DNA of 64,000 bases from Kitasatospora sp. A2-31 (GCF_022288725.1 NZ_JAKNTA010000003.1:685738-749737); one strand, 5' to 3'. Counted from the first letter of the stretch, positions 34,892-44,580 are shown. Notes: generated from the letters alone by a model not told the origin. Numbers and translations are program-made.

Positions 34892-35347
34892 TGGGGTGCT
34901 CCTCTGCGGGTCGGGCTGCCGCACCAGTCTGGCAGAGGCCCGGTGCGGCCGCCGGACCGGACCGCTCCGCAGGCGGTCCGGTCGGTCACGTTGCGCAGTT
35001 TCCCGGGAGCTGGGAGTTTTGATCCCTGCTGAGCGGGGGTATGCAGGCTGTGCCGAGGGGTGCGACAGGTGCGCCCCGTCTCCTCAGACCCGGGGGTGTG
35101 AGCCAGTGGAAAGCGCCGAGTCGCGCCCCGGCCGTGCCAGTACCGGGTCGTCCGTGGCCGCGAGAGCCCCGCACGGAAGCTTCGCGGAACGCGGATGAGG
35201 CAGTAACGGACCGTTAGTCTGCTCCCTGCGCGTACCGACCATGAGCGTCTTGCCGGGCGTCCGCCCGAGGTCGGCCCGCCACCCCATCACCCAGTGATCC
35301 CCGGCCAGGTCCGGGATCCCTCACACCCACGACGAGGACTGTTCGAG
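34892..35347. other. gene-free promoter region
   Basis: About 450 bases without a credible gene, between the small membrane protein and a cold-shock-domain gene. A palindrome TAACGG-A-CCGTTA lies at 35204-35216. The rest probably includes a long leader for the cold-shock gene. Confidence 0.4.
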
Positions 35348-35731
35348 ATGCCCACCGGCCAGGTCAAGTGGTTCAACGAGACGAAGGGCTTCGGCTTCCT
35401 GTCGCGCGACGACGGGGGCGACGTCTTCGTCCACACCAAGGCGCTGCCCGCCGGTGTCACCGCGCTGAAGCCGGGCCAGCGGGTCGAGTTCGGCGTGGTG
35501 GCGGGCCACCGCGGCGACCAGGCGATGGGGGTGCAGCTGCTGGACGCGCTGCCGTCGGTGGCCGCGGCGCAGCGCAAGAGCCCGGACGACATGGCGGCTC
35601 TGGTGCAGGACCTCATCACGATGATGGACGCGGTGCTGCCGGGCCTGCAGCACGGCCGCTACCCGGCCAAGCCGACCGGCCAGAAGCTGGCCGGGGTGCT
35701 GCGCGCGGTGGCCGACCAGTTCGACATCTGA
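35348..35731 (+). CDS. cold-shock-domain protein with C-terminal extension
   Basis: A 127-residue protein. Residues 1-66 form a cold-shock domain (GQVKWFNETKGFGFL and DVFVHTKALPAG carry the RNA-binding motifs). The C-terminal 60 residues are a helical extension, DDMAALVQDLITMMDAVLPGLQ then QKLAGVLRAVADQFDI, seen in an actinobacterial subgroup. It should bind single-stranded nucleic acid; the extension may dimerise it or bind a partner. The ATG at 35348 lacks a strong ribosome site (GAGGACTG upstream). Confidence 0.88.
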   Translation: MPTGQVKWFNETKGFGFLSRDDGGDVFVHTKALPAGVTALKPGQRVEFGVVAGHRGDQAMGVQLLDALPSVAAAQRKSPDDMAALVQDLITMMDAVLPGLQHGRYPAKPTGQKLAGVLRAVADQFDI

Positions 35732-35742
35732 CCGGAGCGTGC

Positions 35743-35804
35743 CGGCGCGCCCCGGACGGATGCGCACCCGCCCCCGGGCGGTGCGTGTCCGTCGGGGCGC
35801 GCCG
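35743..35804. terminator. long imperfect hairpin terminator
   Basis: CGGCGCGCCCC at 35743-35753 pairs with GGGGCGCGCCG at 35794-35804, with further internal pairing, between convergent genes. Confidence 0.65.
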
Positions 35805-35883
35805 TGCTGTCTGCGGGGCCGCCCGGAGCCGGGAGGCCCCGAGGTCCGGCGCGTCCGCGGCCGGAGGGGCTGCGTGTTTGCGC

Positions 35884-36744
35884 TCAGAGGTCCAGCGCGT
35901 CCGGGGCGAGCGGGGGCACCAGCCCCTCCTCGGCGGCCCGGGTGAGCAGCGCCCGGACGGCGCCGTAGCCCTCCTCGCCGAGGTCCGCGGTGAACTCGTT
36001 CACGTACAGCCCGATGTGCTGGTCGGCGACGGCCGGGTCCATCTCCTGGGCGTGCGCCAGCACGTACGCGCGGCTCGCCGACGGGTCCGCCCACGCCTGC
36101 CGGACCGATTCGCGGATCGTCCCGGCGAGCGCCTGCAGCCGCTCGGACCCGAGCGAGCGCCTGGCGATGATCGCCCCGAGCGGGATCGGCAGGCCGGTCT
36201 CCCGCTCCCAGGCCTCGCCCATGTCGGCGAGGCGGTGCAACCCGTACTGCTGGTAGGTGAACCGGGCCTCGTGGATCACCAGGCCGGCGTCGACCCGGCC
36301 GTCCCGGACGGCGGGCATGATCTCGTGGAACGGCAGGACGACGATCTCCCCGAAGCCGCCGGGCACCGCCTTGGCCGCCCAGAGCCGGAACAGCAGGTAG
36401 GCCGTGGAGCGCTCGGACGGCACCGCGACGGTCCGGCCGGTCAGGTCGGCGCCGCCCGCGCCCGCCGCGAGCTCCGGACGGGTCAGCACCAGCGGGCCGC
36501 AGCCGCGGCCGAGCGCGCCGCCGCAGGGCAGCAGCGCGTACTCGTCCAGCACCCAGGGCAGCGCGGCGTAGCTGACCTTGAGCACGTCCAGCTCGCCGCG
36601 TTCGGCCAGGCCGTTGGTGACGTCGATGTCCGCGAAGGTGACCTCGGGCGCGTCCGCACCGGGCACCAGGCCGTGCGCCCAGGCGTGGAAGACGAAGGTG
36701 TCGTTCGGGCAGGGCGAATAGGCGATGCTCAGCGGTTCAGCCAC
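35884..36744 (-). CDS. mqnD: 1,4-dihydroxy-6-naphthoate synthase (menaquinone, futalosine pathway)
   Basis: A 286-residue enzyme of the futalosine menaquinone route that cleaves cyclic dehypoxanthinyl futalosine to 1,4-dihydroxy-6-naphthoate. It has the periplasmic-binding-like MqnD fold: IAYSPCPNDTFVFHAW at the N-terminus, DVLKVSYAALPWVLDEY and VDAGLVIHEARFTYQQYGL with the catalytic His. The GTG start (36744) has AAGGAGG upstream, inside the end of mqnB (8-base overlap), so the two are coupled. Same gene pair as SCO4326-4327 (from memory). Confidence 0.93.
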   Translation of the reverse strand: MAEPLSIAYSPCPNDTFVFHAWAHGLVPGADAPEVTFADIDVTNGLAERGELDVLKVSYAALPWVLDEYALLPCGGALGRGCGPLVLTRPELAAGAGGADLTGRTVAVPSERSTAYLLFRLWAAKAVPGGFGEIVVLPFHEIMPAVRDGRVDAGLVIHEARFTYQQYGLHRLADMGEAWERETGLPIPLGAIIARRSLGSERLQALAGTIRESVRQAWADPSASRAYVLAHAQEMDPAVADQHIGLYVNEFTADLGEEGYGAVRALLTRAAEEGLVPPLAPDALDL

Positions 36745-37501
36745 GGCGGGCCTCCTTCAGGAACTCCGGACAGGGCAGCGCGGCGAACGCCCGCTCCAGT
36801 GCGGCCAGCGCCTCGCCGATCCGCCAGGCGGCCCGGTCGCGCGGTCCGACCGGGTTGGAGACGGTGCGCAGCTCGAAGGCCGGGACGCCGTGCCGGGCGG
36901 CGGCCTCGGCGACCCCGAACCCCTCCATGGCCTCAGCCGCCGCGTCGGGGTGGCGGGCGGTCAGGGCGGCGGCGCGCTCGCCGCTGCCGGTGACCGTGGA
37001 GACGGTGAGCACGGTGCCGGTGACCACCGGCCCGGCGGCCCCGGCGGCCAGCGCCTCGGCGGCCAGCGCCACGGCGGTCGGCGGCGGGGTGTGCCGGACG
37101 GTGCCGAAGCCCAGTTCGGTGACGTCGGCGAAGCCCTCCGGGGTCTCGGCGCCGAGGTCGGCGGCGACCATCGCCCCGGCGAGCACGGTCGCGCCGATCG
37201 GCGCCCGCGGGGCGAAGCCGCCGGCGATCCCGGCCGAGACGACCGCGTCGTACCGGTGGGCGGCGAGCGCGGCGGACGCACCCGCGGCGGCGGCGGCCGG
37301 GCCGACCCCGGCGGCCAGCACGTCCACCTCCGGACCGTCCGCGTGGCGCACCCGGTGCAGTCCGCCGCCGGGCAGCGGAGCCGGTTCGGCGGAGCCGGGG
37401 AGGCCGCGCAGGACCGCCTCCGCCTCCGCGGGCACCGCGACGACGACGAGCAGCCGGCCCTGCTCGGGGGCCGACTGCTCGCCGGGAAGCCGTACGGTCA
37501 C
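36737..37501 (-). CDS. mqnB: futalosine hydrolase
   Basis: A 254-residue nucleoside phosphorylase-like hydrolase that releases hypoxanthine from futalosine. Motifs: LLVVVAVPAEAEAVL, VSAGIAGGFAPRAPIGATVL, TGTVLTVSTVTG and the C-terminal MEGFGVAEAAARHGVPAFEL with NPVGPRDR. The GTG at 37501 is the most plausible start but has a poor ribosome site; longer frames run into the upstream gene. It is transcribed with mqnD. mqnA and mqnC are not in the window. Confidence 0.9.
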   Translation of the reverse strand: MTVRLPGEQSAPEQGRLLVVVAVPAEAEAVLRGLPGSAEPAPLPGGGLHRVRHADGPEVDVLAAGVGPAAAAAGASAALAAHRYDAVVSAGIAGGFAPRAPIGATVLAGAMVAADLGAETPEGFADVTELGFGTVRHTPPPTAVALAAEALAAGAAGPVVTGTVLTVSTVTGSGERAAALTARHPDAAAEAMEGFGVAEAAARHGVPAFELRTVSNPVGPRDRAAWRIGEALAALERAFAALPCPEFLKEARRG

Positions 37502-37512
37502 CGGGACGGCCG

Positions 37513-38043
37513 TCAGTGGTCCTGGGTGTTCAGCTGGAAGTACCAGACGCCGTAGATCGCGTCCGGCTGCTTCGGGTCGGACTCGACCACGGTGATCAGG
37601 GTCTTGCCGGACGAGTTGAGCGCCTTGGAGGCCTGGACGGTGCCCGAGTAGGTCGAGCCCTTGGCCGCGGAGGCCAGCACGAAGCGGCCGCCCTGGCCCT
37701 GGCCGCCGTTGGAGTTGGCCCACCAGCCGCGGTCCGCCACGTCCGGGGTCACCCCGAGGCCGATGCCGTCACTGGGGACCACGTCGGACTTGGGGAGCTT
37801 GCCCTCGTCCAGGGCCTTGCCCGCCTTCTCCTGGCACTCCTCCTGCTGCTGGTCGGTCAGCGGCTTGCCGTCGTTGAAGCAGAAGGGGTCCTCCTCCATG
37901 GAGGAGGTGCCGACGGTGAGGGTGACGCGGTGGTCGCTCGGCTCGGGCTGGTCTTTCGCGTAGGCGACCGACCCGACGACCGTGCCGACGCCGATCACGA
38001 CGACGGCGCCGAGGGCGGCGATGACACGGGTGTTGAGGCTCAT
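37513..38043 (-). CDS. DUF2771-type secreted/membrane-anchored protein
   Basis: A 176-residue protein starting MSLNTRVIAALGAVVVIGVG, one N-terminal helix that is either a signal peptide or an anchor. The outside part has two Cys (DPFCFNDGKPL and QEECQEK) that may form a disulphide, then a beta-rich end, TLITVVESDPKQ and YGVWYFQLNTQDH. The pattern and position just upstream of mqnB fit DUF2771. It could be in one operon with mqnB-mqnD. Function unknown. Confidence 0.8.
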   Translation of the reverse strand: MSLNTRVIAALGAVVVIGVGTVVGSVAYAKDQPEPSDHRVTLTVGTSSMEEDPFCFNDGKPLTDQQQEECQEKAGKALDEGKLPKSDVVPSDGIGLGVTPDVADRGWWANSNGGQGQGGRFVLASAAKGSTYSGTVQASKALNSSGKTLITVVESDPKQPDAIYGVWYFQLNTQDH

Positions 38044-38114
38044 GCGTCAGAGGCTACCGGGCTTTCCCGATCACGCTACGCGGGGGTGGGCAGCCGCGTG
38101 TTGCGCCCGGTCGG

Positions 38115-39812
38115 TCAGGCGACCCGGGGAGCGGTGGCGCGGTGGCGCAGGCCGATCCGCAAGAGCGAGCGGACCGTCAGGAGCAGCACCACGCCGACCA
38201 CCGCGGCCGCCACGGAGAGGCCCAGCACGCCGTTCAGCGGAAGCAGGATGCCGACCGTCCCGCCGGCCACCCAGGAGAGCTGGAGCAGGGTCTCCGAACG
38301 GGCGAAGGCCGAGGTCCGGACCGCCTCGGGGACGTCGCGCTGGATCAGCGCGTCCAGCGCCAGCTTCCCCAGCGAGGCCGACACCCCGGCGACCCCGGCG
38401 ACCGCGATCACCGTCACCACCCCGTACCAGAGCGCGGCGGCGGCCGTGGCGCAGGTGGCCAGCAGCAGCATGGCGGTGACCGTCGCCTCCGACCCGCGGG
38501 TGCGCAGCCAGGAGCCGAGCACCGAGCCGAGCGCGTTCCCGGTACCGGCGGCCAGCGCCACCAGGCCGAGCGCGAGGGTCGGCTGCAGCCCGCCGATCGG
38601 CTCGGTGCGCAGCAGGAAGGCCAGGAACATCACCAGGAAGCCGACCAGCCAGCGCAGTGCCGACATCGCCCGCAGCGCCAGGATCACCGAAGGGCCGACG
38701 GTGCGCAGCGACGCCTTCGGGGCGGGGGGCCGGGCGGTCTGCCCGGAGGGGCCGACGGTGCCCGCGGCCTGGCCGTGCACCTCCGCGTGCAGCACGGCGC
38801 GCTGCTCGCCCTTGGCCGAGTCCACCTTGTGCGGCAGGTGGAAGGCCATCAGGGTGCCGACCACGAAGACCAGGAAGGCGCCGCGCAGCGGCCAGCCGGG
38901 CCCGATCAGGTGCAGCAGTCCGCCGACGCCGGCCGCCACCATGGTGGCCAGCAGTCCCGCCAGGGTGACCCGGGAGTTCGCCTTCACGAGGGACAGCCGG
39001 CTGGGCAGCAGCCGGGGCACCACCACGCTGCGCACCACGCCGTAGGCCTTGGACGCCACCAGGACGCCGAGCGCCTCCGGATAGAGCGCCAGTCCGCCGC
39101 CGGCCACGGTGCTCGCCATCGTCCAGGCCAGCACCGCGCGGGCCAGCATGGACATCGCCATCGCGGCCCGGCGGCCGTGCGGCAGGCGGTCCAGCAGCGG
39201 GCCGATCACCGGGGCGAGGACGGCGAACGGCGCCATCGTGATCAGCAGGTAGAGCGCCACCCGGCCGCGGGCCTCGCCGGTGGGGACGGAGAAGAAGATG
39301 GTGGAGGCGAGCGCGACGGTGATCAGCATGTCGCCGAAGGAGTTCAGGGCGTGCAGCTCGATCAGCTTGGCGAGTCCGGACTCGCCGGCCCCCTCGGCGG
39401 AGGTGGCCCGGCGGATCCGCCGGCCGGTGCCGTGCACGACCTTGCCGGTGCGCGAGCCGGCGGCGGAGGCGGTGCGGATCAGGAAGTGCCGGCGGGGCTC
39501 CTCCGGTTCCTCGTCATCGAGGTCGGTGGGGGCGTCGGAGCCCGGGTGCCCGTCCGGGTACCCGCCCTTGTCGGGGTGCCCGCTCCCGTCGGGGGGCCCG
39601 CCGGACACGGCGGTCGCGCCGGCCGGGTGCGCCGGTTGCCCGGCGGGACCGGGGTCGACGGGATCCGGGGGCGTAGACGAGGCGTCCACCGGCTGCGGGT
39701 CGCCCGCAGCGAGGACCGGAGGCTGCTGCCGCGGCACGGCGCCCGCCTCGTCGTCGGGACTGCCGGCCTGCGAAGCGTGCAGTGCGTGCTGCGACGGGTT
39801 CTCGTCCGCCAC
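38115..39812 (-). CDS. MFS transporter with long hydrophilic N-terminus
   Basis: GTG 39812 (MADENPSQHALHASQAG) gives 565 residues. The first 130 residues are hydrophilic and Pro/Asp-rich (for example PPDGSGHPDKGGYPDGHPG), followed by about 12 transmembrane helices, beginning near LHALNSFGDMLITVALASTI. The cytoplasmic loop DRLPHGRRAAMA matches the MFS signature between helices 2 and 3. It resembles uncharacterised actinobacterial MFS proteins without known substrate. It is divergent from the DUF3027 gene. Confidence 0.85.
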   Translation of the reverse strand: MADENPSQHALHASQAGSPDDEAGAVPRQQPPVLAAGDPQPVDASSTPPDPVDPGPAGQPAHPAGATAVSGGPPDGSGHPDKGGYPDGHPGSDAPTDLDDEEPEEPRRHFLIRTASAAGSRTGKVVHGTGRRIRRATSAEGAGESGLAKLIELHALNSFGDMLITVALASTIFFSVPTGEARGRVALYLLITMAPFAVLAPVIGPLLDRLPHGRRAAMAMSMLARAVLAWTMASTVAGGGLALYPEALGVLVASKAYGVVRSVVVPRLLPSRLSLVKANSRVTLAGLLATMVAAGVGGLLHLIGPGWPLRGAFLVFVVGTLMAFHLPHKVDSAKGEQRAVLHAEVHGQAAGTVGPSGQTARPPAPKASLRTVGPSVILALRAMSALRWLVGFLVMFLAFLLRTEPIGGLQPTLALGLVALAAGTGNALGSVLGSWLRTRGSEATVTAMLLLATCATAAAALWYGVVTVIAVAGVAGVSASLGKLALDALIQRDVPEAVRTSAFARSETLLQLSWVAGGTVGILLPLNGVLGLSVAAAVVGVVLLLTVRSLLRIGLRHRATAPRVA

Positions 39813-40095
39813 ATGCCCATCCTGCCCCAGAATCGGTACCGCAACGCGGGATTCCGGTCCGCGCGGCGCGGCCGCGGCGGCGGCGGCGTCCGCCCCGGAC
39901 TGTGCCGGGTGGCCGACCGGCGGGTAGCCTGCCCAGGTCCGACCCACCAGCGGCCGCGGCCGGCCGGACCGGAAGAGCGGCGCGGCCGGTACCGCTGGCG
40001 GCCCGTGGTCGCGCAGAATGGACGAGGGACACCGAGCCGCGACGGAACGGGCAAAACGCCGCAGGCAACAGAAGAACTGGGAGAGAATCGACGCC

Positions 40096-40989
40096 GTGAG
40101 TGCTGCGATGCGAAGCCGTACCCCCGATCGGCTCTGTGCCGAGGCCGTCGAACTCGCCCGACAGGCAGCGAACGAGGCCGTCGGAGCCGAAGCCGTCGGG
40201 GCCCACCTCGGTGCCCAGGCGGACGCCGACCGCGTCGTCACCCACACCTTCGAGTGCCTGGACGCCGCCTACCGCGGCTGGCACTGGGCCGTGACCGTCG
40301 CGCGCGCCCCGCGCGCCAAGAACGTCACCCTGGACGAGGTCGTGCTGCTGCCGGGCCCCGACGCCGTCCTCGCCCCGCAGTGGGTGCCGTGGAGCGAGCG
40401 GCTGCGCCCCGGCGACATGGGCCCGGGCGACCTGCTGCCCACCGACGCGGACGACCTGCGCCTGGAGCCGGGCTGGACCGGCGAGGACGAGCCGGCGCCG
40501 AACTCGGCGATGGCGCTGGCCGCCCCGGAGGACGTGGTCGTCAGCGACCCGGACATCCAGCCCGCCCCCGCCCGCGCCGAGATCCGGGCCGTCGCCGCGG
40601 AGCTCGGCATGGGCCGCAGCCGGGTGCTCTCCCGCCTCGGCCTGCACCTCGCCGCCGACCGCTGGGAGAAGGCCCACGGGCCGCAGACCCCGATGGCGCA
40701 GGCCGCCCCGGCCTCCTGCGTCAGCTGCGGCTTCCTGATCCCGATCGGCGGCTCGCTCGGCCAGGCCTTCGGCGTCTGCGGCAACGAGTTCGGCCCGGCC
40801 GACGGGCAGATCGTCTCCTTCGCGTACGGCTGCGGCGGCCACTCCGAGGCGGCCGTGATCCCGGCTCCGCCGGCGCCGTCCGAACTGATCCTGGACGAGC
40901 TGGTGGTCGAGCCGATGCAGCTGCACCCCGACCGCACCACGGGCTCGGTCGAGCCCGACGCCCCCGCCGAGGAGCTCGGCCACTCCTGA
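40096..40989 (+). CDS. DUF3027 protein
   Basis: GTG 40096 (MSAAMRSRTPDRLCAEAVEL) is taken as the start, with GGGAGAG ten bases before it; the longest frame from 40018 adds a basic stretch without support. The 297-residue product has the DUF3027 core GWHWAVTVARAP, LLPGPDAVLAPQWVPWSERL and a C-terminal cysteine cluster, SCVSCGFLIPIGG then GVCGNEF and GCGGHSE, which looks like a zinc ribbon. Function unknown. A perfect palindromic terminator follows. Confidence 0.83.
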   Translation: MSAAMRSRTPDRLCAEAVELARQAANEAVGAEAVGAHLGAQADADRVVTHTFECLDAAYRGWHWAVTVARAPRAKNVTLDEVVLLPGPDAVLAPQWVPWSERLRPGDMGPGDLLPTDADDLRLEPGWTGEDEPAPNSAMALAAPEDVVVSDPDIQPAPARAEIRAVAAELGMGRSRVLSRLGLHLAADRWEKAHGPQTPMAQAAPASCVSCGFLIPIGGSLGQAFGVCGNEFGPADGQIVSFAYGCGGHSEAAVIPAPPAPSELILDELVVEPMQLHPDRTTGSVEPDAPAEELGHS

Positions 40990-41085
40990 TCCCGTGCCCC
41001 GTGACCCCGCGCTCCCGGCCGGCCCTCCCGGTCGACCGGCCGCGCGGCGGTCCCGGCGGACCGATGTCCGCCGGTCGGAACGCAT

Positions 41086-41121
41086 CGCGGCCCGCCCACC
41101 TGCGCAGGTGGGCGGGCCGCG
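41086..41121. terminator. 36-bp perfect palindrome, likely terminator
   Basis: Arms of 18 bp (CGCGGCCCGCCCACCTGC and its exact complement) meet without a loop, 97 bases after the DUF3027 stop. In RNA a loop of four bases would form at GCGC. Confidence 0.75.
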
Positions 41122-41227
41122 GCCGTTCCGGGGGGCGGCACGGCCCCACCCCGGTCGGCCGGGGGTGCCCGGCCGGGGGAGAATGCCCCCCGTACGAAGT
41201 ACAGGGCGGCGGAAGGCGGCAGGTCCA

Positions 41228-44200
41228 GTGGAACCTCGGATCATCGGCAGCGGAACGGACGAGCACCGCGCGGACCCCTTCGGCAGCGCCGCGCTGCGCC
41301 GCCGGGTGCTGGACGCCTGGGCCGCCTCCCCGGCCCGGTTCCGGGAGGACGCCAACGCCGAGGAGGAACTCGCCCTCGGCGGCTACCGGGACCGCCTGGT
41401 GGTCGAGTTGGCGCAGAACGCGGCCGACGCGGCGCTCCGCGCGGGCGGCGCCCCCGGCCGGCTCCGGCTCACCCTGGCGGACGGCGTCCTGGCCGCGGCC
41501 AACACCGGCGCGCCGCTGGATGCGGCCGCCGTCGAGTCGCTCTCCACGCTGCGTGCGTCCTCCAAGCGGGACGCGGCCGCCGGCCGGCCCACCGTGGGCC
41601 GGTTCGGCGTCGGCTTCGCCGCCGTCCTCGCGGTCACCGACGAGCCCGCGGTGCTCGGCGCGGCCGGCGGCGTGCGCTGGTCGCTCGGCGAGGCCCGCTC
41701 GCTGGCCGAGGCGCAGCCCGCACTGGCCGACGAGCTGCGCCGCCGGGACGGCCACGTGCCGCTGCTGCGGCTCCCGTTCGCCGCCGAGGGGCCCGCCCCG
41801 GACGGTTACGACACGGTCGTGGTGCTGCCGCTGCGGGACGCCGCCGCCGAGGACCTGACCCGCCGGCTGCTGGCCGGTGTCGACGATGCCCTGCTGCTGA
41901 CCCTGCCCGGGCTGGCCGAGGTCGTGGTGGAGACCCCGGAGGGCACCCGCACGCTCACCCGGTCGGCCGCAGCGCCGCGGCCGGACGGCGTCACGGCGAT
42001 CACCGTCACCGACGACGCGGGCGGGCGGCTGCGCCGGACCGTCTGGCAGACCGCCGTGGCCTCCGGCACCCTGGACGCCGCGCTGCTCACCGACCGGCCC
42101 ACCGAGGAGCGTGCCCGCCCGTACTGGACGGTGACCTGGGCCGTCCCGGTCGGCCCGGACGGCGCCCCGCAGGCGCCCGGCATCGCGCCCGTGCTGCACG
42201 CCCCCACGCCCAGCGACGAGCCGCTCGGCCTGCCCGCGCTGCTGATCGCCTCCTACCCGCTGGACTCCACCCGCCGGCACGTCGCGCCGGGCCCGCTGGC
42301 CGACTTCCTCACCGAGCGCGCCGCCGAGGCCTACGCCGACCTGTTGCGCGCCCGCGGCGGCGACCTCGGCTCGCTCGGCCTCGTCCCCGGACCGCTCGGC
42401 GAGGGCGCGCTGGACAACGCGCTGCGCGCCGCGATCCTCTCCCGGCTGCCCGGCACGCCGTTCCTGCCGCACCCGGCGCCGGTCGAGGAGGGCACGCCGG
42501 CGCTGCGGCCCCGGGACGCGACGCTGCTGGAGGGCGCGGACGAGTCGGTGGTCGAGGCGCTGGCGCCGATCTTCCCGGGGCTGTTGCCGGCCGGTCTGGA
42601 GCGCCGCACCGAGCTGAGGGTGCTGAAGGTGCGCCGGGTGCCGCTGGCCGAGGTGGTCGACCAGCTCGGCGGGCTGGACCGCGAGCCGGCCTGGTGGCGC
42701 AACCTCTACGCGGCGCTCGGCGCGGCCGACCCGGAGGCGCTCGGCGCGCTGCCCGTCCCGCTGGCCGACGGCCGTACCGTCACCGGCCCGCGCCGGGTCC
42801 TGCTGCCCTCCGACGCCGCCGAGTGGGCGGCCTACCCCGGCTACCCCGAGGCGCTGGCCGGCGCGCTGGCCCTGCTCGACCTGCGCCTCGCCCACCCGGA
42901 GGCCGCGCACCCGCTGCTGGCGAAGCTCGGCGCCGGCACCGCCACCCCCGCCGGCGTGCTGGACACGCCCGAGGTGCGGGCCGCCGTCGCCCGCTCCTAC
43001 GAGCTGGCCGAGGAGGACCTGGACGCCGCCGCCGACCTCGCCGACTCGGTGCTCGCCCTGGTCAAGGCGGCCGCCCCGGCGGTCGGCGAGCACCCGTGGC
43101 TGGCCCGGCTGGCGCTGCTGGACGACGAGGGCGAGCCGGCCCGCGCGGGCGAGCTGATCCTGCCCGGCAGCCGGCTCGCCGCCGTCGCCCGGGAGGACGA
43201 CGCGGGCTGGGTGGACGACGAGCTGCTGGAGCGCTGGGGCCCCGAGGTGCTCGCCGCCGCCGGCGTGCCGGCCGAGTTCGTGCTGGTCCGGGCCGAGGAC
43301 GTGGTGCTCGACCCGGACGACCTGGAGCGGCTCGACCCGACCGCCCCCGCCGACCGCGCGGCCGGCGGCCACCCGACCGGCCTGCTGGACGAGGCCCCGG
43401 ACGGCCTCGCCGAGTGGGCCGAGGACGCCCTGGAGGCGCTGCACGCCGATGACGGCGACCCGGTGGGCGTGCCGCCCGTCGCCGCCGAGCTGCTGGCCGT
43501 GCGCGACCTCGACCTGGTGGACGACGACGCCTGGCCCGAGGCGCTGGCCGCGCTCGCCCGGCCGCCGTACCGGGACGCCGTCGTCAACCCCGTCCGCACC
43601 CTGCTGCCCGACGGCTCCTACGCCGACCTGCCGCCGTACACCGCCTGGTGGCTGCGCGATCACCCGGTGCTGGACGGACGCGAGCCGGCCGGTCTGCGCG
43701 CGGCCGGCGCCGACCCGCTGCTGCGCGGCCTCTACGACGAGGCGCGGACCACGCTGGACGAGCAGTTCCTGCACGCGCTCGGGGTGCGCACCACGCTGAC
43801 CGCGCTGCTCGCCGAGCCGCATGGCCCGGACGAGCTGCTGGACCGGCTCACCGACCCGGCCTCCGAGGTCGGCCACCGCCAACTGCACGGCATCCACAGC
43901 GCGTTGGCCCGGGTCGAGGCCGAGCGGATCGAGCCGCTGGACGTGGTGCGGGCGCTGCCGCCGCTGGATCCGGACACCGGCCGCCGTCCGGCGCACACGG
44001 TGATCGTGGACGCCGCCGAGGCGGTCGTCGCCGACGCGCCGGACCTCGTCCAGCTGCTGCACCCGTACCCGCTGCTGCCGGTCGCCCCGGCGCTGGCGGC
44101 CGACCTCGCCGAGCGGCTGCACGTCTCGCTGGCCAGCGAGGTGGCGGGCGGCCGGGTGCTCTCCGAGGGCCGGCTGCACCGGCTCCCCGCCGTGGTGCGG

Positions 44201-44539
44201 GAACTGCTGCCGGGCTGCCCGGTGGCCTACGAGGAGCACGAGGAGCTGCTGGTGGTCGGCCCGGACGGCGACGAGGCCGCCGTGGACTGGCGTTGGGACA
44301 CCGAGGCGGACACCCCGGAGGTGCCGTACGACCCGGACGAGGCCGAGGTGACCGACGAGGACGACGAGTTCGAGCTGCCGCCGGTGCCAGGGCTGCTGCA
44401 CGCCGCCACCCCGGAGGGGCTGGCGGCCGGGCTGGCCTGGTCGGTCGGTCAGTGGCACCGCCGGTTCGAGGTGCTGGCCGCGCTCACCGAGCCGGACCGC
44501 GCCTACGAGCTCTCCGCCGCCCGCGACTTCGAGGGCTGA
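41228..44539 (+). CDS. sacsin-like GHKL ATP-binding protein
   Basis: A 1103-residue protein from GTG 41228. The N-terminal 250 residues contain a GHKL (Hsp90/histidine kinase-like) ATP site: RLVVELAQNAADAALRAGG (N box with the metal-binding Asn), LTLADGVLAAANTGAPL (G1-type) and VGRFGVGFAAVLAV (G2-type). This is the sacsin N-terminal (SIRPT) type. The remaining 800 residues are acidic, Leu/Ala-rich and without recognised domains, with a very acidic stretch near the end (DPDEAEVTDEDDEFELPP). A chaperone-like or scaffolding role is inferred from the ATP site. The order DUF3027 then sacsin-like is conserved in streptomycetes as I recall. Confidence 0.85.
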   Translation: MEPRIIGSGTDEHRADPFGSAALRRRVLDAWAASPARFREDANAEEELALGGYRDRLVVELAQNAADAALRAGGAPGRLRLTLADGVLAAANTGAPLDAAAVESLSTLRASSKRDAAAGRPTVGRFGVGFAAVLAVTDEPAVLGAAGGVRWSLGEARSLAEAQPALADELRRRDGHVPLLRLPFAAEGPAPDGYDTVVVLPLRDAAAEDLTRRLLAGVDDALLLTLPGLAEVVVETPEGTRTLTRSAAAPRPDGVTAITVTDDAGGRLRRTVWQTAVASGTLDAALLTDRPTEERARPYWTVTWAVPVGPDGAPQAPGIAPVLHAPTPSDEPLGLPALLIASYPLDSTRRHVAPGPLADFLTERAAEAYADLLRARGGDLGSLGLVPGPLGEGALDNALRAAILSRLPGTPFLPHPAPVEEGTPALRPRDATLLEGADESVVEALAPIFPGLLPAGLERRTELRVLKVRRVPLAEVVDQLGGLDREPAWWRNLYAALGAADPEALGALPVPLADGRTVTGPRRVLLPSDAAEWAAYPGYPEALAGALALLDLRLAHPEAAHPLLAKLGAGTATPAGVLDTPEVRAAVARSYELAEEDLDAAADLADSVLALVKAAAPAVGEHPWLARLALLDDEGEPARAGELILPGSRLAAVAREDDAGWVDDELLERWGPEVLAAAGVPAEFVLVRAEDVVLDPDDLERLDPTAPADRAAGGHPTGLLDEAPDGLAEWAEDALEALHADDGDPVGVPPVAAELLAVRDLDLVDDDAWPEALAALARPPYRDAVVNPVRTLLPDGSYADLPPYTAWWLRDHPVLDGREPAGLRAAGADPLLRGLYDEARTTLDEQFLHALGVRTTLTALLAEPHGPDELLDRLTDPASEVGHRQLHGIHSALARVEAERIEPLDVVRALPPLDPDTGRRPAHTVIVDAAEAVVADAPDLVQLLHPYPLLPVAPALAADLAERLHVSLASEVAGGRVLSEGRLHRLPAVVRELLPGCPVAYEEHEELLVVGPDGDEAAVDWRWDTEADTPEVPYDPDEAEVTDEDDEFELPPVPGLLHAATPEGLAAGLAWSVGQWHRRFEVLAALTEPDRAYELSAARDFEG

Positions 44540-44580
44540 CGTCCGGAGGAGCACCACCCCGGCACCCCGCCACCCCGGCC

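Noticed and set aside
40721..44557. A very long minus-strand frame across the sacsin-like gene
   Set aside because: Low-complexity Gly/Arg/Val content without motifs, while the plus strand holds a GHKL ATPase.
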